12,762 nucleotides of DNA from Tritrichomonas foetus (GCA_001839685.1 MLAK01001347.1:5269-18030), one strand, 5' to 3'; shown: positions 1 to 8,914, counted from the stretch's first letter. The notes: a model not told the origin generated them from the letters alone. Translations and numbers: made by a program.

Positions 1-528
1 GTAGCGCCATTAGAAGCATTAGTGCGAGCAGTAAATACTCTTCTCGTGATGATTTATGAGTTACAAAAAGGGGGAACGATAAACTTTTCACGTTTGTCAA
101 CAATGACTGAAGAACATGTAAATGGCCAGATTAGAACTGGTTGTAGGAGAAATGATTCATTGGAATCAATTTTATCTTTCTTGAGTAAGTATAATTTAGG
201 AGTGTCGTTTATAAATCAAATGGGAATTAAAACGAGAAAAAGGCGCCGAGATTATCAAGGTGGTATTACATTTGATGACACAATTCGTAAAGATGACCTG
301 GCAAGTATTAAATTCACTGAAGTGACTGATGATATGATTATCAATGGATTCTTTGCTTTATGTGGTTATCGAGAAAATATTGATTTATCAAATGCATTCT
401 TGCTCTCTGAGATTCTTTATACATTTATTGAGAAACTTTATCTTTGCCATGCTCCAATTAAAATTCCGCGAAATGGAACTTTGGGAAGGAGTGGAGAATC
501 AATTATTTCACGAAATTTAACTAAATAA
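1..528 (+). CDS. 3' part of an unidentified gene, possibly a transposase-like C-terminus
   Basis: The frame is open from base 1, so the gene is cut by the window edge; the first 175 visible codons precede the TAA at 526-528. No in-window start is convincing: the GTG at 22 is internal, with open sequence upstream. A segment around residues 36-62, with TEEHVNGQIRTGCRRNDS as its core, has the general spacing of the region near the C-terminus of P-element/THAP9-like transposases, where a T..(H/D).E..F..IR..GG.N(D/N) pattern occurs. A basic patch, KTRKRRR, follows. This likeness is weak, from memory of the family pattern, and lacks a visible catalytic motif. The stop is followed by TAATAAA, fitting a trichomonad poly(A) signal. 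That it is a real gene end is likely; the family is uncertain. Confidence 0.6.
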   Translation, partial: VAPLEALVRAVNTLLVMIYELQKGGTINFSRLSTMTEEHVNGQIRTGCRRNDSLESILSFLSKYNLGVSFINQMGIKTRKRRRDYQGGITFDDTIRKDDLASIKFTEVTDDMIINGFFALCGYRENIDLSNAFLLSEILYTFIEKLYLCHAPIKIPRNGTLGRSGESIISRNLTK

Positions 529-1782
529 TAAAAAAGGAAATTTCCATTAATTCTGAGATTATTAGTGAATCTTATTTTTTTCGCAAAATTTTTTTCTGTC
601 TTAAAATCATGTTGAAGGAGCTTATCCATGCAAATACACTTAAAAATCAAAGAAATATCCACATATGTGTGGAAAAAAAGTAGATTTTCATTTTCAATGG
701 AATAGACGATCGTCAAGTATTCAAAATAAAAAATATTTCTAAACAAATTCCTTTTTTTATTAATCAAAGAATATCTCATAAATAAAAAGACAAAATCTCT
801 TAATATTCTGGATATAATATTTTTTATTTATGTTAATTATATGGAGAAAATATAAATAAAATCATAAGCGTAGAAGCGTAGGTTATGTACTTTTTTCCTA
901 CGTATGGTCAGATCTTAAAATTTACGACTTAAACCATCACTTTGATATTCGTTCTCGAATATTCACATTTATCAGCTACCAAATAAACTTTATATTTAAT
1001 TTTGATGGTAAAAAATGATTCGAAAAGACCAATCTGAGGCATGAAGAAATTATCTTTTTTCTCTCTATTATTATAGTTATTATGTATTGATGTAATCATA
1101 GATAAGATAATTTAATAATTGCTTAGTCCTTGCTTCGCGAGAAATTCAAATTTTATTTCACCGGAATTTCAATACTTTACTTTTAAATTTCCAAATTCTA
1201 GCAGTTATTTAACGATACTTTTTGTGAATAATCCTTGGCAAATTAACCAACCTGTACAGGTTGTACAACCCTTCACCATAATCTTTTGGTTAGTCAGAAA
1301 ATAATAAACCTGAATTTTGGATAACCAAAGCCTTTTAATTGGTTCTATTCGTTTTTATTTTATTTCTGAATAATTGAAAATAATAAATCATGTTTTATAT
1401 GTTATAAATATAAAATAGAAACATTAATGATGGGTAATATCGAAATCATTGGAAAATATTTGTGATGGAAAGTGCCAAAATTTGACTTCTACTTCGATTT
1501 TGAAAAAGTATGCATTGTAAAATGGAAGGTAATTGGATTGAACTCAGGCAACTTATGATATTACATATCACCAATGAGTTAACAATATAACAATTAACTC
1601 TTATATATTCGTCAAAAAGTCGGCATTATTAATAACGAAATTTCCGCAAATTGAGAATTGGCCAATTTTCAGATTATTATTCAATATTTTTCACCTAAAC
1701 CGATTTTCAGGTGATTCGTTTGTGTGTTGAATGGTTCCTAATCTAACTTTTTGATAATATATCGATCAATTTCAATTTAAAA
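529..1782. other. Intergenic AT-rich stretch, no convincing gene
   Basis: Both strands contain only short frames with low-complexity F/N/I/K-rich translations and no recognisable domain. Two overlapping palindromes centred on GTAC lie at 1249-1269. An 8-base TAACGATA, the same sequence as the overlapping MRE-1/MRE-2r Myb site described in T. vaginalis, lies at 1210-1217, but is about 570 bases from the next start codon. No tRNA-like or rRNA-like structure was seen. Confidence 0.6.
1249..1269. repeat. Two overlapping perfect palindromes centred on GTAC
   Basis: AACCTGTACAGGTT (1249-1262) is a perfect 14-base palindrome and GTTGTACAAC (1260-1269) is a perfect 10-base palindrome; they overlap by three bases. 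Each could bind a dimeric regulator. The location is about 520 bases upstream of the capping-enzyme homologue and no role can be shown from sequence alone. Confidence 0.5.
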
Positions 1783-3543
1783 ATGGGAAATCGAAGGTCT
1801 GGAAGACGCCCTCCAGCCCCTCCTCCACTTCAGCATTTTAATGGGATCCCACTACGTTGGCTTTCTTGTCCCAACAATGGACAAGCTATCCATGTCGAAA
1901 GCAAACCGAATCTCTACTTTGTCCCAATGAAAACACCATTGCCCGAACTTTTTGCGAATTCACTTAGACTACAATCGCCATGGACGCCTGCAAAATGCAT
2001 TGCCAAGGCCACGCGTCTTGTTAACGTTGAGAATCCCCATTTTCATGCAATTAATGTTGCTGAGCAGCATGAAATTATTTTCAAAGATGTTTGGGAGTCA
2101 ATAGGTGTGACATATTCTCGCGTGCCAGTTTCCAAAGAATACAATACAGAATCGCTTGACGCTTTTTGCGAGTGCGTAAACAAAGTTTTGGAAGAATGCG
2201 ATATTGAAAACGGCAATAATGGTCAAAGCTCAAATCCAAGTGGTGAAAACAACAATGAAAGCAATCAACAAAAAAATCAAGATAGCAGCAGCGATAAACT
2301 TGCAGACAGTGGTGCTTCTTCAAACGGCGGGAAAAAAGTTGTATTTTTGGTATATTGCGGATGCGGTCTTAACAGAGTTGGATTTTGTATTGCCGGATAC
2401 TTAGCTAAGTTTTGTGGTATTTCATTACATGATGCTTTCAAGAAATGTGATGAATCATCTCCGAGATTGATATACATTCAAAGACCAATTGACAAGCTTT
2501 GTTCACTTTTCGGAATTGAGAGCTTCCATCATGGGCCTGCTCCAGAATGGATCCGACTTGATGAAAAAGTTGGTCCCGTTGGTGAAATTCCACTTCCTCT
2601 TGAAAAATATAATGCCATTAAAAAAGTGTCTAAGAAAGCTGCAACACCTGAAGAAAAAGCAGAAGTCTTCAAGCTCTTAAGTGAAGCAGTAAATGACCCC
2701 AAAGTCGCCGAAGGCGTTTTCCCAACATTTCACACAACACTTTGGAATTCCCATTCGCCAAGTTTGAACGAATTAAGGAAAAGGCCGCATTTGATAACTT
2801 TCGAGCCACGTGGAATTAAAGCTTTCATCGTGGTTACAAGTGATGAGCATGTTTTTGTCATTGATGCACTCTGCAACGTGACTGAAGTGAAAGCACGTGC
2901 AAAATGTCATGCTCCTGCTGTAGCTTCATGTATTTTAATTGAAGAGAAAAAACGAGCAATTTTCCTTACAACTGATTTGCTCGTTTTAGGACCACTAAAG
3001 GTTGCATATTTACCATTAATGGATAGACTTTCTTACCTGTCACACAGTTTCACAAAGAAATTAAAGTCTGAGCCAAATGAACAATATGCACTACAGTTTG
3101 TTTTCAGGCCAATGTCTCATCTTTCTAATGCAAGTCGTCTTCGAAAAGACATTCCAAATCTTTTCGCAAAATGTGAAGGACTTTCTTTTTATGACTGTGA
3201 AGGAACTCCTGGAGAATCACTATTCTTACCAATTTCTTCATCAGTAGTTCTTCAATTCGACTACAATGGAAATGATAAGGCAATCCTATATGCAAGAGGG
3301 GAAAAAGACACATTGGAGCCAGTTGGAATATACAGATCACCAAATCCGAAATATAATGGATTGGATGGAAGAACAAACAGATTCGAATTCGATAATGAAA
3401 AGCACGAATGGAATCCAGTAGCTGTCGGACATAATGACCCACCAGCAACAACAGAAGAGGTGACAGTAATGATTGGGTTCTTAAATACTAATATATCATA
3501 CGATGATATTTTCCAAGAACTCGATAAGATTGTTTATACTTAA
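1783..3543 (+). CDS. mRNA capping enzyme homologue: RNA 5'-triphosphatase domain plus degenerate (pseudo) guanylyltransferase domain
   Basis: 586 residues, close to the usual length of fused metazoan/plant-type capping enzymes. Residues 21-57 (GIPLRWLSCPNNGQ, then FVPMKTPLPELF) match the conserved N-terminus of cysteine-phosphatase RNA triphosphatases, which remove the gamma-phosphate of nascent mRNA. The phosphatase loop is YCGCGLNRVG at 191-200, giving C192-X5-R198. An N/S/Q/G-rich insert at about 142-183 lies just before it. Residues about 310-586 follow the guanylyltransferase fold in order, including HVFVID (356-361) and the C-terminal OB-fold segment around NRFEFDN...W (532-543). However EPRG (341-344) replaces the catalytic KxDG, LDGE is not recognisable, and the LKWKP-type motif V reads LFLPIS (480-485). 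Triphosphatase activity is plausible; GTP transfer is not expected. The ATG follows an AT-rich TTTCAATTTAAAA leader. The protein is probably nuclear. Confidence 0.9.
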   Translation: MGNRRSGRRPPAPPPLQHFNGIPLRWLSCPNNGQAIHVESKPNLYFVPMKTPLPELFANSLRLQSPWTPAKCIAKATRLVNVENPHFHAINVAEQHEIIFKDVWESIGVTYSRVPVSKEYNTESLDAFCECVNKVLEECDIENGNNGQSSNPSGENNNESNQQKNQDSSSDKLADSGASSNGGKKVVFLVYCGCGLNRVGFCIAGYLAKFCGISLHDAFKKCDESSPRLIYIQRPIDKLCSLFGIESFHHGPAPEWIRLDEKVGPVGEIPLPLEKYNAIKKVSKKAATPEEKAEVFKLLSEAVNDPKVAEGVFPTFHTTLWNSHSPSLNELRKRPHLITFEPRGIKAFIVVTSDEHVFVIDALCNVTEVKARAKCHAPAVASCILIEEKKRAIFLTTDLLVLGPLKVAYLPLMDRLSYLSHSFTKKLKSEPNEQYALQFVFRPMSHLSNASRLRKDIPNLFAKCEGLSFYDCEGTPGESLFLPISSSVVLQFDYNGNDKAILYARGEKDTLEPVGIYRSPNPKYNGLDGRTNRFEFDNEKHEWNPVAVGHNDPPATTEEVTVMIGFLNTNISYDDIFQELDKIVYT

Positions 3544-4258
3544 TCTTTTTATATATACCTTTCTCTTTATTTTCTTTGTTCATCTCTCTTTTGTGATTGT
3601 GTTATTTTGCCTATTTTTATTTTTATTATTCACTATTTCCTTTGTTAAACTGTTACATTTATTTACACAATTTTTATTTTATTTTATATTCATTTAATAA
3701 ATTTATTACAGATACTCATCAGTAAAACTTTTATAGAGTTAAGATAAGACAGCAATTTCTTTCTGGTAAAATATCAGCGCCTTTCTATTCATTCTTAAAA
3801 CTTGATAACATCATTCTTTTTTTCAATTAATAATATGAACAAATAGATGCTCTCACTGATTTTTGTTATTATAATCATAAATTCAAGAGTTTTAACATGT
3901 CAGATCGATCAATGGAAAGATCGAAAAATACAATTTTATTATAAAATCAATAGAAAAATTAATTGGCTTTATAATGTACTTTGAGGAAAAGGATTACTTC
4001 TACATATTTTGGAAAACATTTGATTGGCATTAGGTTTTGATTTCTATTTTGCTTGAATTTTGTTGTTTGAATGGAGAAATGTTAGCAATTTTTTGAGAAA
4101 AGACGTTTAATAATTCTTTGTTAAATTGAATTTTGACTTTTCCGAAATTCACATAATTAATTCTATGTGTTAGAACATTTTTGAATTCAATATATGGAAA
4201 AATCTCAAAAGTGAACATCTTAACGTACAGAAATTCAAAAATCAAATTTTGCAAAACG
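3544..4258. other. Intergenic stretch, pyrimidine-rich then AT-rich
   Basis: The first 130 or so bases after the capping-homologue stop are almost entirely T/C on the plus strand with scattered A, a composition consistent with a 3' flank or termination region. The rest is AT-rich with no supported gene. The frame of the next gene is open from 4181 (a TTG), but that extension has no ATG and is Lys/Ile/Asn-rich like non-coding DNA. Confidence 0.5.
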
Positions 4259-4858
4259 ATGGAGAACATCTGTGATAATCGCCAAAAAAACGCCAAAGCA
4301 CCAAGAGCACATTTTGCAAAACCAGTTAGAACAAGGAATGCAAGACGATCAATGGTCAAAGCTTTGCTTCCGTTAGATGATAATTGCTCTGTTACCAGTT
4401 CCTGCACAACAAATTCTACAGATTCCGAATGGAATAACCTTCAAAGTAAAATCGCGCTTAACAAAGAAATCGAAGGCCAGTTTGAAGATTACGGTCTTGA
4501 AGATGAAACATGTGTTCGAGAATTAACTTTCAATTCGCCAGTCTCAATGAAGAAGCGCTTGAGTCTCGGAACTATTGCTACTCATCGTGAAGAACTCGAG
4601 CTTGTTAAAAAGTCAATGGAACTTGATGATGAAATTGAATATCTGAATGCTTTCATCGATGCAATGGAAGAAAACTTCAAAACAATGTTTGGCGAAGTTA
4701 CTGCAAAAAGACTCATTTCGGAATTTGAAGAGAAAAATGGTCGTAAGCCAAAAACATTCAATTATTATGATGTTATTGATAACATCGATTTACATGTTTA
4801 CCCATATGTTGAATGGGCTAACAAAATTGAGCAGGCAATTGCTGAGAAACTTGAATAA
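4259..4858 (+). CDS. Hypothetical acidic, helical protein (199 residues)
   Basis: I do not recognise a family. The first in-frame ATG is at 4259. The upstream open codons begin with a TTG at 4181 and look non-coding, so I chose the ATG. The N-terminus is basic (KPVRTRNARRSMVK, about residues 22-35), followed by a Ser/Thr/Asn-rich linker (about 40-60). The C-terminal two-thirds is charged and predicted by eye to be mainly helical, including the acidic stretch ELDDEIEYLNAFIDAMEENF at about 121-140. There is no signal peptide or membrane segment. A basic tail with an acidic helical body would suit a protein-protein or nucleic-acid-associated role, but that is inference. It ends 47 bases before an 83-nt T run. 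Confidence 0.75.
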   Translation: MENICDNRQKNAKAPRAHFAKPVRTRNARRSMVKALLPLDDNCSVTSSCTTNSTDSEWNNLQSKIALNKEIEGQFEDYGLEDETCVRELTFNSPVSMKKRLSLGTIATHREELELVKKSMELDDEIEYLNAFIDAMEENFKTMFGEVTAKRLISEFEEKNGRKPKTFNYYDVIDNIDLHVYPYVEWANKIEQAIAEKLE

Positions 4859-4903
4859 GGCCATATATTTTATTTATTAAAATTTCCATTTCATGTCATA
4901 TTT

Positions 4904-4905
<2 letters not shown>

Positions 4906-4988
<83 letters not shown>
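4906..4988. repeat. 83-nt uninterrupted T homopolymer
   Basis: Eighty-three consecutive T bases on the plus strand, following a single C at 4905. Read from the minus strand it is a poly(A) tract placed 8 bases after a TGA stop of a short open frame (4997-5074). It could be a retroposed poly(A) tail, slippage-expanded microsatellite, or an assembly artefact; exact length is likely to vary or be mis-called. Confidence 0.95.
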
Positions 4989-4989
<1 letters not shown>

Positions 4990-4996
4990 ATCCATT

Positions 4997-5074
4997 TCAC
5001 TGAGCCACTTCAGCCATCATTTTCTCAATGAAATTCAAGGGTATTGAAATTTGTAAGACATTATTCCACACAAA
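4997..5074 (-). pseudogene. Possible 3' remnant of a retroposed coding sequence ending next to poly(A)
   Basis: On the minus strand an open frame of 25 codons ends with residues NFIEKMMAEVAQ and a TGA at 4997-4999. Eight bases (AATGGATC) then separate the stop from the 83-nt A tract. The amino-acid composition (Glu, Met, Val, Ala) is unlike the Lys/Asn/Ile/Phe translations of surrounding non-coding DNA. A very short 3' UTR then poly(A) is what a 5'-truncated processed copy of a trichomonad mRNA would look like. The frame is short and opens after an in-frame TAA, so chance cannot be excluded. Confidence 0.3.
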
Positions 5075-5577
5075 TTATGAATCATGATAATTAAAATTTA
5101 TTTCTTCAAAAAAATATGATAAATTGATAATAGAATCAGATTTCGAAAATTATTTTATTCTAGAAAGCAAATGTCAAATATTGATTCATTTGTGTCATCC
5201 CAGAAAATCGAGAAGACTTTTCATGAGCTTTTAACGTCATATTTTTCACAAAATATAAATGATCAGAAAAAAATTGACAAAGTGAGGCCAATAATAGGCT
5301 AATTCTCAATTGAGTAAAATCTGATGCGATTGAAAATTGTTGGCGCGCATCAACTTTTTACGCGGGCGAATATAATTTTTTTCAATAAGATTTTCTATTC
5401 ATTTGAGAGGATAAGGAATAGTTTTTGAATAGTTTTGAATGCTCTTCCATTTTTTCACAAATTCGTTAACTTTTTGATAAACTAAAATCTTGAATCCTCA
5501 GAAAAAAATCGTGATTATACCCGGGTAAAATTCACAAATTCACTTTTTTTATCATTCACTTGATCAAATCCTCAAAA
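5075..5577. other. Intergenic/upstream region with a GC-rich island
   Basis: No supported gene. The otherwise AT-rich stretch contains a local GC-rich cluster: TTGGCGCGCA at 5340-5349 and ACGCGGGCGAA at 5360-5370. A perfect 10-base palindrome TACCCGGGTA lies at 5518-5527, about 50 bases before the next start codon. These resemble E2F-type (TTSSCGC) and palindromic sites respectively, but binding is only inferred. Confidence 0.5.
5552..5560 (+). promoter_or_regulatory. Initiator-like element TCATTCACT before the 5578 start
   Basis: The sequence contains TCATT and overlapping TCACT, both matching the trichomonad initiator consensus TCAYW. It lies 18-26 bases before the ATG at 5578, the short 5' UTR distance typical of trichomonads. 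The match is short and depends on the organism assignment. Confidence 0.45.
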
Positions 5578-6255
5578 ATGTTCCACAGCCTTGATTCCCC
5601 CCTTTCTGTCAACTCTTCTCCTGTTGCATTCCAAGACTTCTCGCGTACCGGTTATGAAGAAAATACGTTGATCAATGACAGTGGCAATTCCATTATTGAT
5701 TTCGACATAGATTTTCCTCGATTTAACCTCTATGATGACGATATCAATTCGATTTTGCTTCCACCAGTGAAGGAAGATTTAGAAAATATCACGCAGACAG
5801 CTATCCCTTCAATTCCGTCTCCCAGTTTAGGAATGAATAACTTCACCAGTATGAACAACGCAAATGGAGTCGCTTTCCAGTCGTTTTCGCCAACCCAACA
5901 AATGCCGTCAATGCCATCTGTTCCTTCTCTTCCAAGCATTTCAGGGTCCCCAATGTCAGGAATTCAACAACAACAAAAGCAAAAACAGCAGCAACTATCA
6001 TCTCTGATTGTTTCGAATAATGCCTTCTGGCTCAAATCCGAAATGAAGAAGCAGTTGGCGAAACTGATAACGAAGACACCACCAAAAACAGGTGATGAAA
6101 ATGGTCAGGCAATGTTGAAAAAGAAATCCAACAAAAATACGCCAAATAAAGATCCAATCGTTTTGAAGCCATTTTTATCGGTTTGGACTGTTGAACTATG
6201 CGTCAACCAATTAAAAGAGTATTCTATTGATCTGAGTCAATGTGAATCGATGTAA
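5578..6255 (+). CDS. Hypothetical low-complexity protein with Q/S/P/N-rich middle and short basic C-terminal region
   Basis: 225 residues from the ATG at 5578. The frame is open from a TTG at 5560, but that lies inside the initiator-like element, so the ATG is preferred. The N-terminal 60 residues are Ser/Asn/Asp-rich and acidic (FDIDFPRFN, YDDDINSILLPP). Residues about 75-120 are rich in Ser, Pro, Met and Asn with repeated P-S-x-P-S units. A glutamine cluster (IQQQQKQKQQQ) sits near residue 130. The C-terminus is Lys-rich, then has a more ordered VLKPFLSVWTVELCVNQLKEY segment. Acidic plus Q-rich regions resemble transcriptional activation domains, but no DNA-binding domain is recognised, so this is inference. 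The stop reads TGTAAAAG, containing a TAAA signal. Confidence 0.7.
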   Translation: MFHSLDSPLSVNSSPVAFQDFSRTGYEENTLINDSGNSIIDFDIDFPRFNLYDDDINSILLPPVKEDLENITQTAIPSIPSPSLGMNNFTSMNNANGVAFQSFSPTQQMPSMPSVPSLPSISGSPMSGIQQQQKQKQQQLSSLIVSNNAFWLKSEMKKQLAKLITKTPPKTGDENGQAMLKKKSNKNTPNKDPIVLKPFLSVWTVELCVNQLKEYSIDLSQCESM

Positions 6256-6732
6256 AAGAACGATTTATCATATTGATTGAATCACTAGAATAGATTGAAT
6301 CATTGTTTTTAGGCTCATCCGAATTGTTTGCTATTTTTGTGATAATAAAATAAAATATTACACCCAATTTTGTTATATATCATTTGGAATTTTCTTACAT
6401 GTTGATTACATTTAAATATAAAAAACAAAATATTTAATAATTTGGGTAGATATGAACTTGATAAATTTGCTAACTAATTCTTTGAGAAATGATCATAGTT
6501 CATCTATATAATGAATATCCCTACATTATGACCAAAAATTAAGCCAGAAATTCAAATTCATCTTTATAATTTACCCAACTGAGTCTTAATCTTTATAAAG
6601 TGTGGTTGTAATGCATTGGCATATAGTTCATATATATAATGTTTAAAAAAGCAATTAATGATTCTATGGAATCAAGGTAAAAACTTTTTTGCTCAAGAAT
6701 AACATTTATATAATAGAATTTGTGGGTGCAAA
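6256..6732. other. Intergenic AT-rich stretch
   Basis: No open frame with protein-like composition was found on either strand. It contains only A/T-rich simple sequence between the low-complexity gene and the proteasome chaperone gene. No TCAYW element close to the 6733 ATG stands out. Confidence 0.5.
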
Positions 6733-7344
6733 ATGCCACTTTTAAAATTATTCGGACAACTTTCTACAATGTCAAGACCAATGAAAGTTAGAGCCGCACA
6801 GACACTCACAAAGTCACGAGACAACATCGATAACAACTTGATTAGGATAAAAGATTATTTGGAATCAACAGGAATGGGATATAAAACGCCATTAATCGAC
6901 AAGGAAGGATTTCCAATTCCAGACATCGATCACTATAAAATCCTTGCAGAAAGGCAACATGCTGCCCGCCTTTTAAATGATCGAAAAAGATTGGAATTTA
7001 TCATCGATTGCCTGACACAAACTGAAGGTGATCCAACACGATCAACAAATACACCACTTTATCGAGAACTTGAACAGCTTGAGCCATTTGCAATTATCGA
7101 TGAAGTGTTTCCTGATTCACCTGCTGAGCAATGTGGAATCATGAATGGCGATTTCGTGATCACGTTTGGAAACGCTAGATCACTTCCTGAAGTACCTAAA
7201 CAAATAGTTGAAGGAAATCCACTTTCTATTAAAGTTTTCCGTGTGAAAGAAGACGGAAAAACTCAGGTTAAGCTAACAATTACTCCAGCAAAATGGAATG
7301 GGCAGGGACTTATTGGATGCCACATTCAACCATTTGCGGAATAA
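6733..7344 (+). CDS. PSMD9: 26S proteasome assembly chaperone, PSMD9/p27/Nas2 family
   Basis: 203 residues against about 220 in human and yeast homologues. The N-terminal helical region (about 24-96) carries the family signature: GMGYKTPLIDKEGFPIPDID (47-66), then Y..LAERQHAARLLNDRKRL (68-87). A PDZ domain spans about 118-200, starting PFAIIDEVFPDSPAEQCGI and ending in the diagnostic KWNGQGLIGCHIQP (187-200). Family knowledge: Nas2/p27 binds the C-terminus of the ATPase subunit Rpt5 through the PDZ domain during assembly of the 19S base, in cytosol and nucleus. The first ATG is at 6733; in-frame ATGs at 6769 (residue 13) and 6781 are alternatives, and conserved sequence starts only after them. 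The stop reads GAATAAAAG with an embedded TAAA. Nothing is missing from the domain layout. Confidence 0.95.
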   Translation: MPLLKLFGQLSTMSRPMKVRAAQTLTKSRDNIDNNLIRIKDYLESTGMGYKTPLIDKEGFPIPDIDHYKILAERQHAARLLNDRKRLEFIIDCLTQTEGDPTRSTNTPLYRELEQLEPFAIIDEVFPDSPAEQCGIMNGDFVITFGNARSLPEVPKQIVEGNPLSIKVFRVKEDGKTQVKLTITPAKWNGQGLIGCHIQPFAE

Positions 7345-8914
7345 AAGAATTGATCAATAAACTCTTAATGTTTTCTGGAATTTATCATTTTTTTTCAAAA
7401 AAAAGTAGTAAGAGCGTGTTTTTTATGTTTTTTCTTTAGATTTTTAATATTACGCTGATATTTGAATTATATGACTTAATATTTAAGAAATTTATCTTTA
7501 AAATATATGTTGAACGACTCAGTTTAGAGATATGTATGTGTTATAAAAAAGGTACCCAATCTAGACTTCTAACGAAAGAATGTTTTTAATATTCTAGTAT
7601 AATGTATAATTTTATAAAAGAATATCATTTTTCATTTTTTAGACAATTTCGTCTTTTAGAAATAAAGATAATCTCAATATATAAATTCACTATTCGTTCT
7701 GGAGTAAAAGGTCAATTTTTGGTGGCATATTGACAAGTTTATTTAATTGAGAAGTTTACAAAATACGAGATTTTGGAAAAATTCTAAAGACGTTTATTTT
7801 CTGATGAGAATAATCCCTCTTTTTCTCAATTCATAATTCGAAAAAAGTTACAAAATACTACTAATCATGATTCTTATATTTTTCATGCTTGGGAAAATTC
7901 ATTATCAATGGAATTTGGACAATATGATTTTTCTTGAATTATTATTTTTTAGTCATTTTGATCAATTACTGGAGATCTCTTCTTTTATAACATACATACA
8001 CTTCATCTTTGGTGTTTAATAAAGGTGAACTGAGTTTTTTGAGAAAAAAGAATCGTTATCTCAAAACTCAAAAGAAGAATTTTTTTCAATTTTTGTGTAT
8101 ATTCTCTTCTATAACAATCATGATGTTTGCCTGCGTTATAAGGAAAAACTATCGTTCAAAATCGAGAACTGGACAAAAAGACAATATTCAGGATAAGTCG
8201 AAATGAAAGTGTCAAAACCATGCAAAAACGTGAAGATTCGTTGGTCTGATGTTCTATAATATATTTAGCCCAGAATAAAAGAAAAACCTTGGATTTGATT
8301 TCTAATTATTAACAAATAAGGAATATTGCAAATTTGTGTTTGAATGATTTATGGCCTTTTTAATTGACATCATTTTATTGGGAAAAAATCCTCAACACTC
8401 CCATTTCTGTTTGGACGAATGAATCGCATTTATTGTCGAGAAATTGTGAATTTTGTTCAATAAAAATAAACGTATTTCTAGGTTGGGTACATTTGTTATA
8501 AACATATTTAAATTTTATTGAAAAAGTTAACAAATAAATATTTCATTACAAAAAGATAGGAAACTTTTTGAGATATGTTCATTTTCCTGTTTGAGCTCTT
8601 TTCATGAATATGTGCAATTTAAGAAAATAGATGAATTCAACAAACTTTTAAAACTGTCTTTATTTATATTCTTAGAAAAGTGAGTAGCATTTCAAAAAAC
8701 TATTAATAGGAATTATTTTTAAAAACATCATTTTCCGTAAATATAAACAGGCAAGACAAATCAAATTTGCATGCAAGGACTTTCAAATTTTCTCGGAGTG
8801 ATTTCGGACAAAGCCAGTTTCCCATAATTGCAGTTCAAGGCTGCACATGTACCAATTCAATTTGCATTTATTATTAGAACAAAATAATAAAACAGTAATG
8901 ACGAGGAGATAGTG
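7345..8914. other. Long intergenic stretch, no supported gene
   Basis: Almost 1.6 kb of AT-rich sequence. One frame at 8009-8206 is open for 65 codons but begins with TTG, has its first ATG at 8120, and encodes a Phe/Ile segment flanked by Lys/Arg, so it is not called. A palindrome TTGCATGCAA occurs at 8767-8776. Composition becomes less AT-rich from about 8760 towards the small-gene cluster. Confidence 0.5.

Noticed and set aside
438..779. Minus-strand frame of 113 codons
   Set aside because: It overlaps the end of the left-edge gene on the opposite strand and its translation is Phe/Asn/Ile/Lys-rich, as expected from AT-rich DNA.
1210..1217. TAACGATA, identical to a known T. vaginalis Myb recognition element
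   Set aside because: An 8-base match in AT-rich DNA is plausible by chance in about 12.8 kb on two strands, and it lies about 570 bases from the nearest start codon.
1119..1304. Plus-strand frame of 61 codons in the intergenic region
   Set aside because: It starts at a TTG rather than ATG, has no recognisable motif, and reads through the palindrome cluster with low-complexity composition.
2081..3451. Several opposite-strand and shifted frames within the capping-enzyme homologue
   Set aside because: They are shadows of the strongly supported plus-strand gene and have no domain signals.
8009..8206. 65-codon frame with a possible membrane segment flanked by basic residues
   Set aside because: It opens with TTG, the first ATG is deep inside, and the surrounding AT-rich sequence readily yields Phe/Ile/Lys runs.
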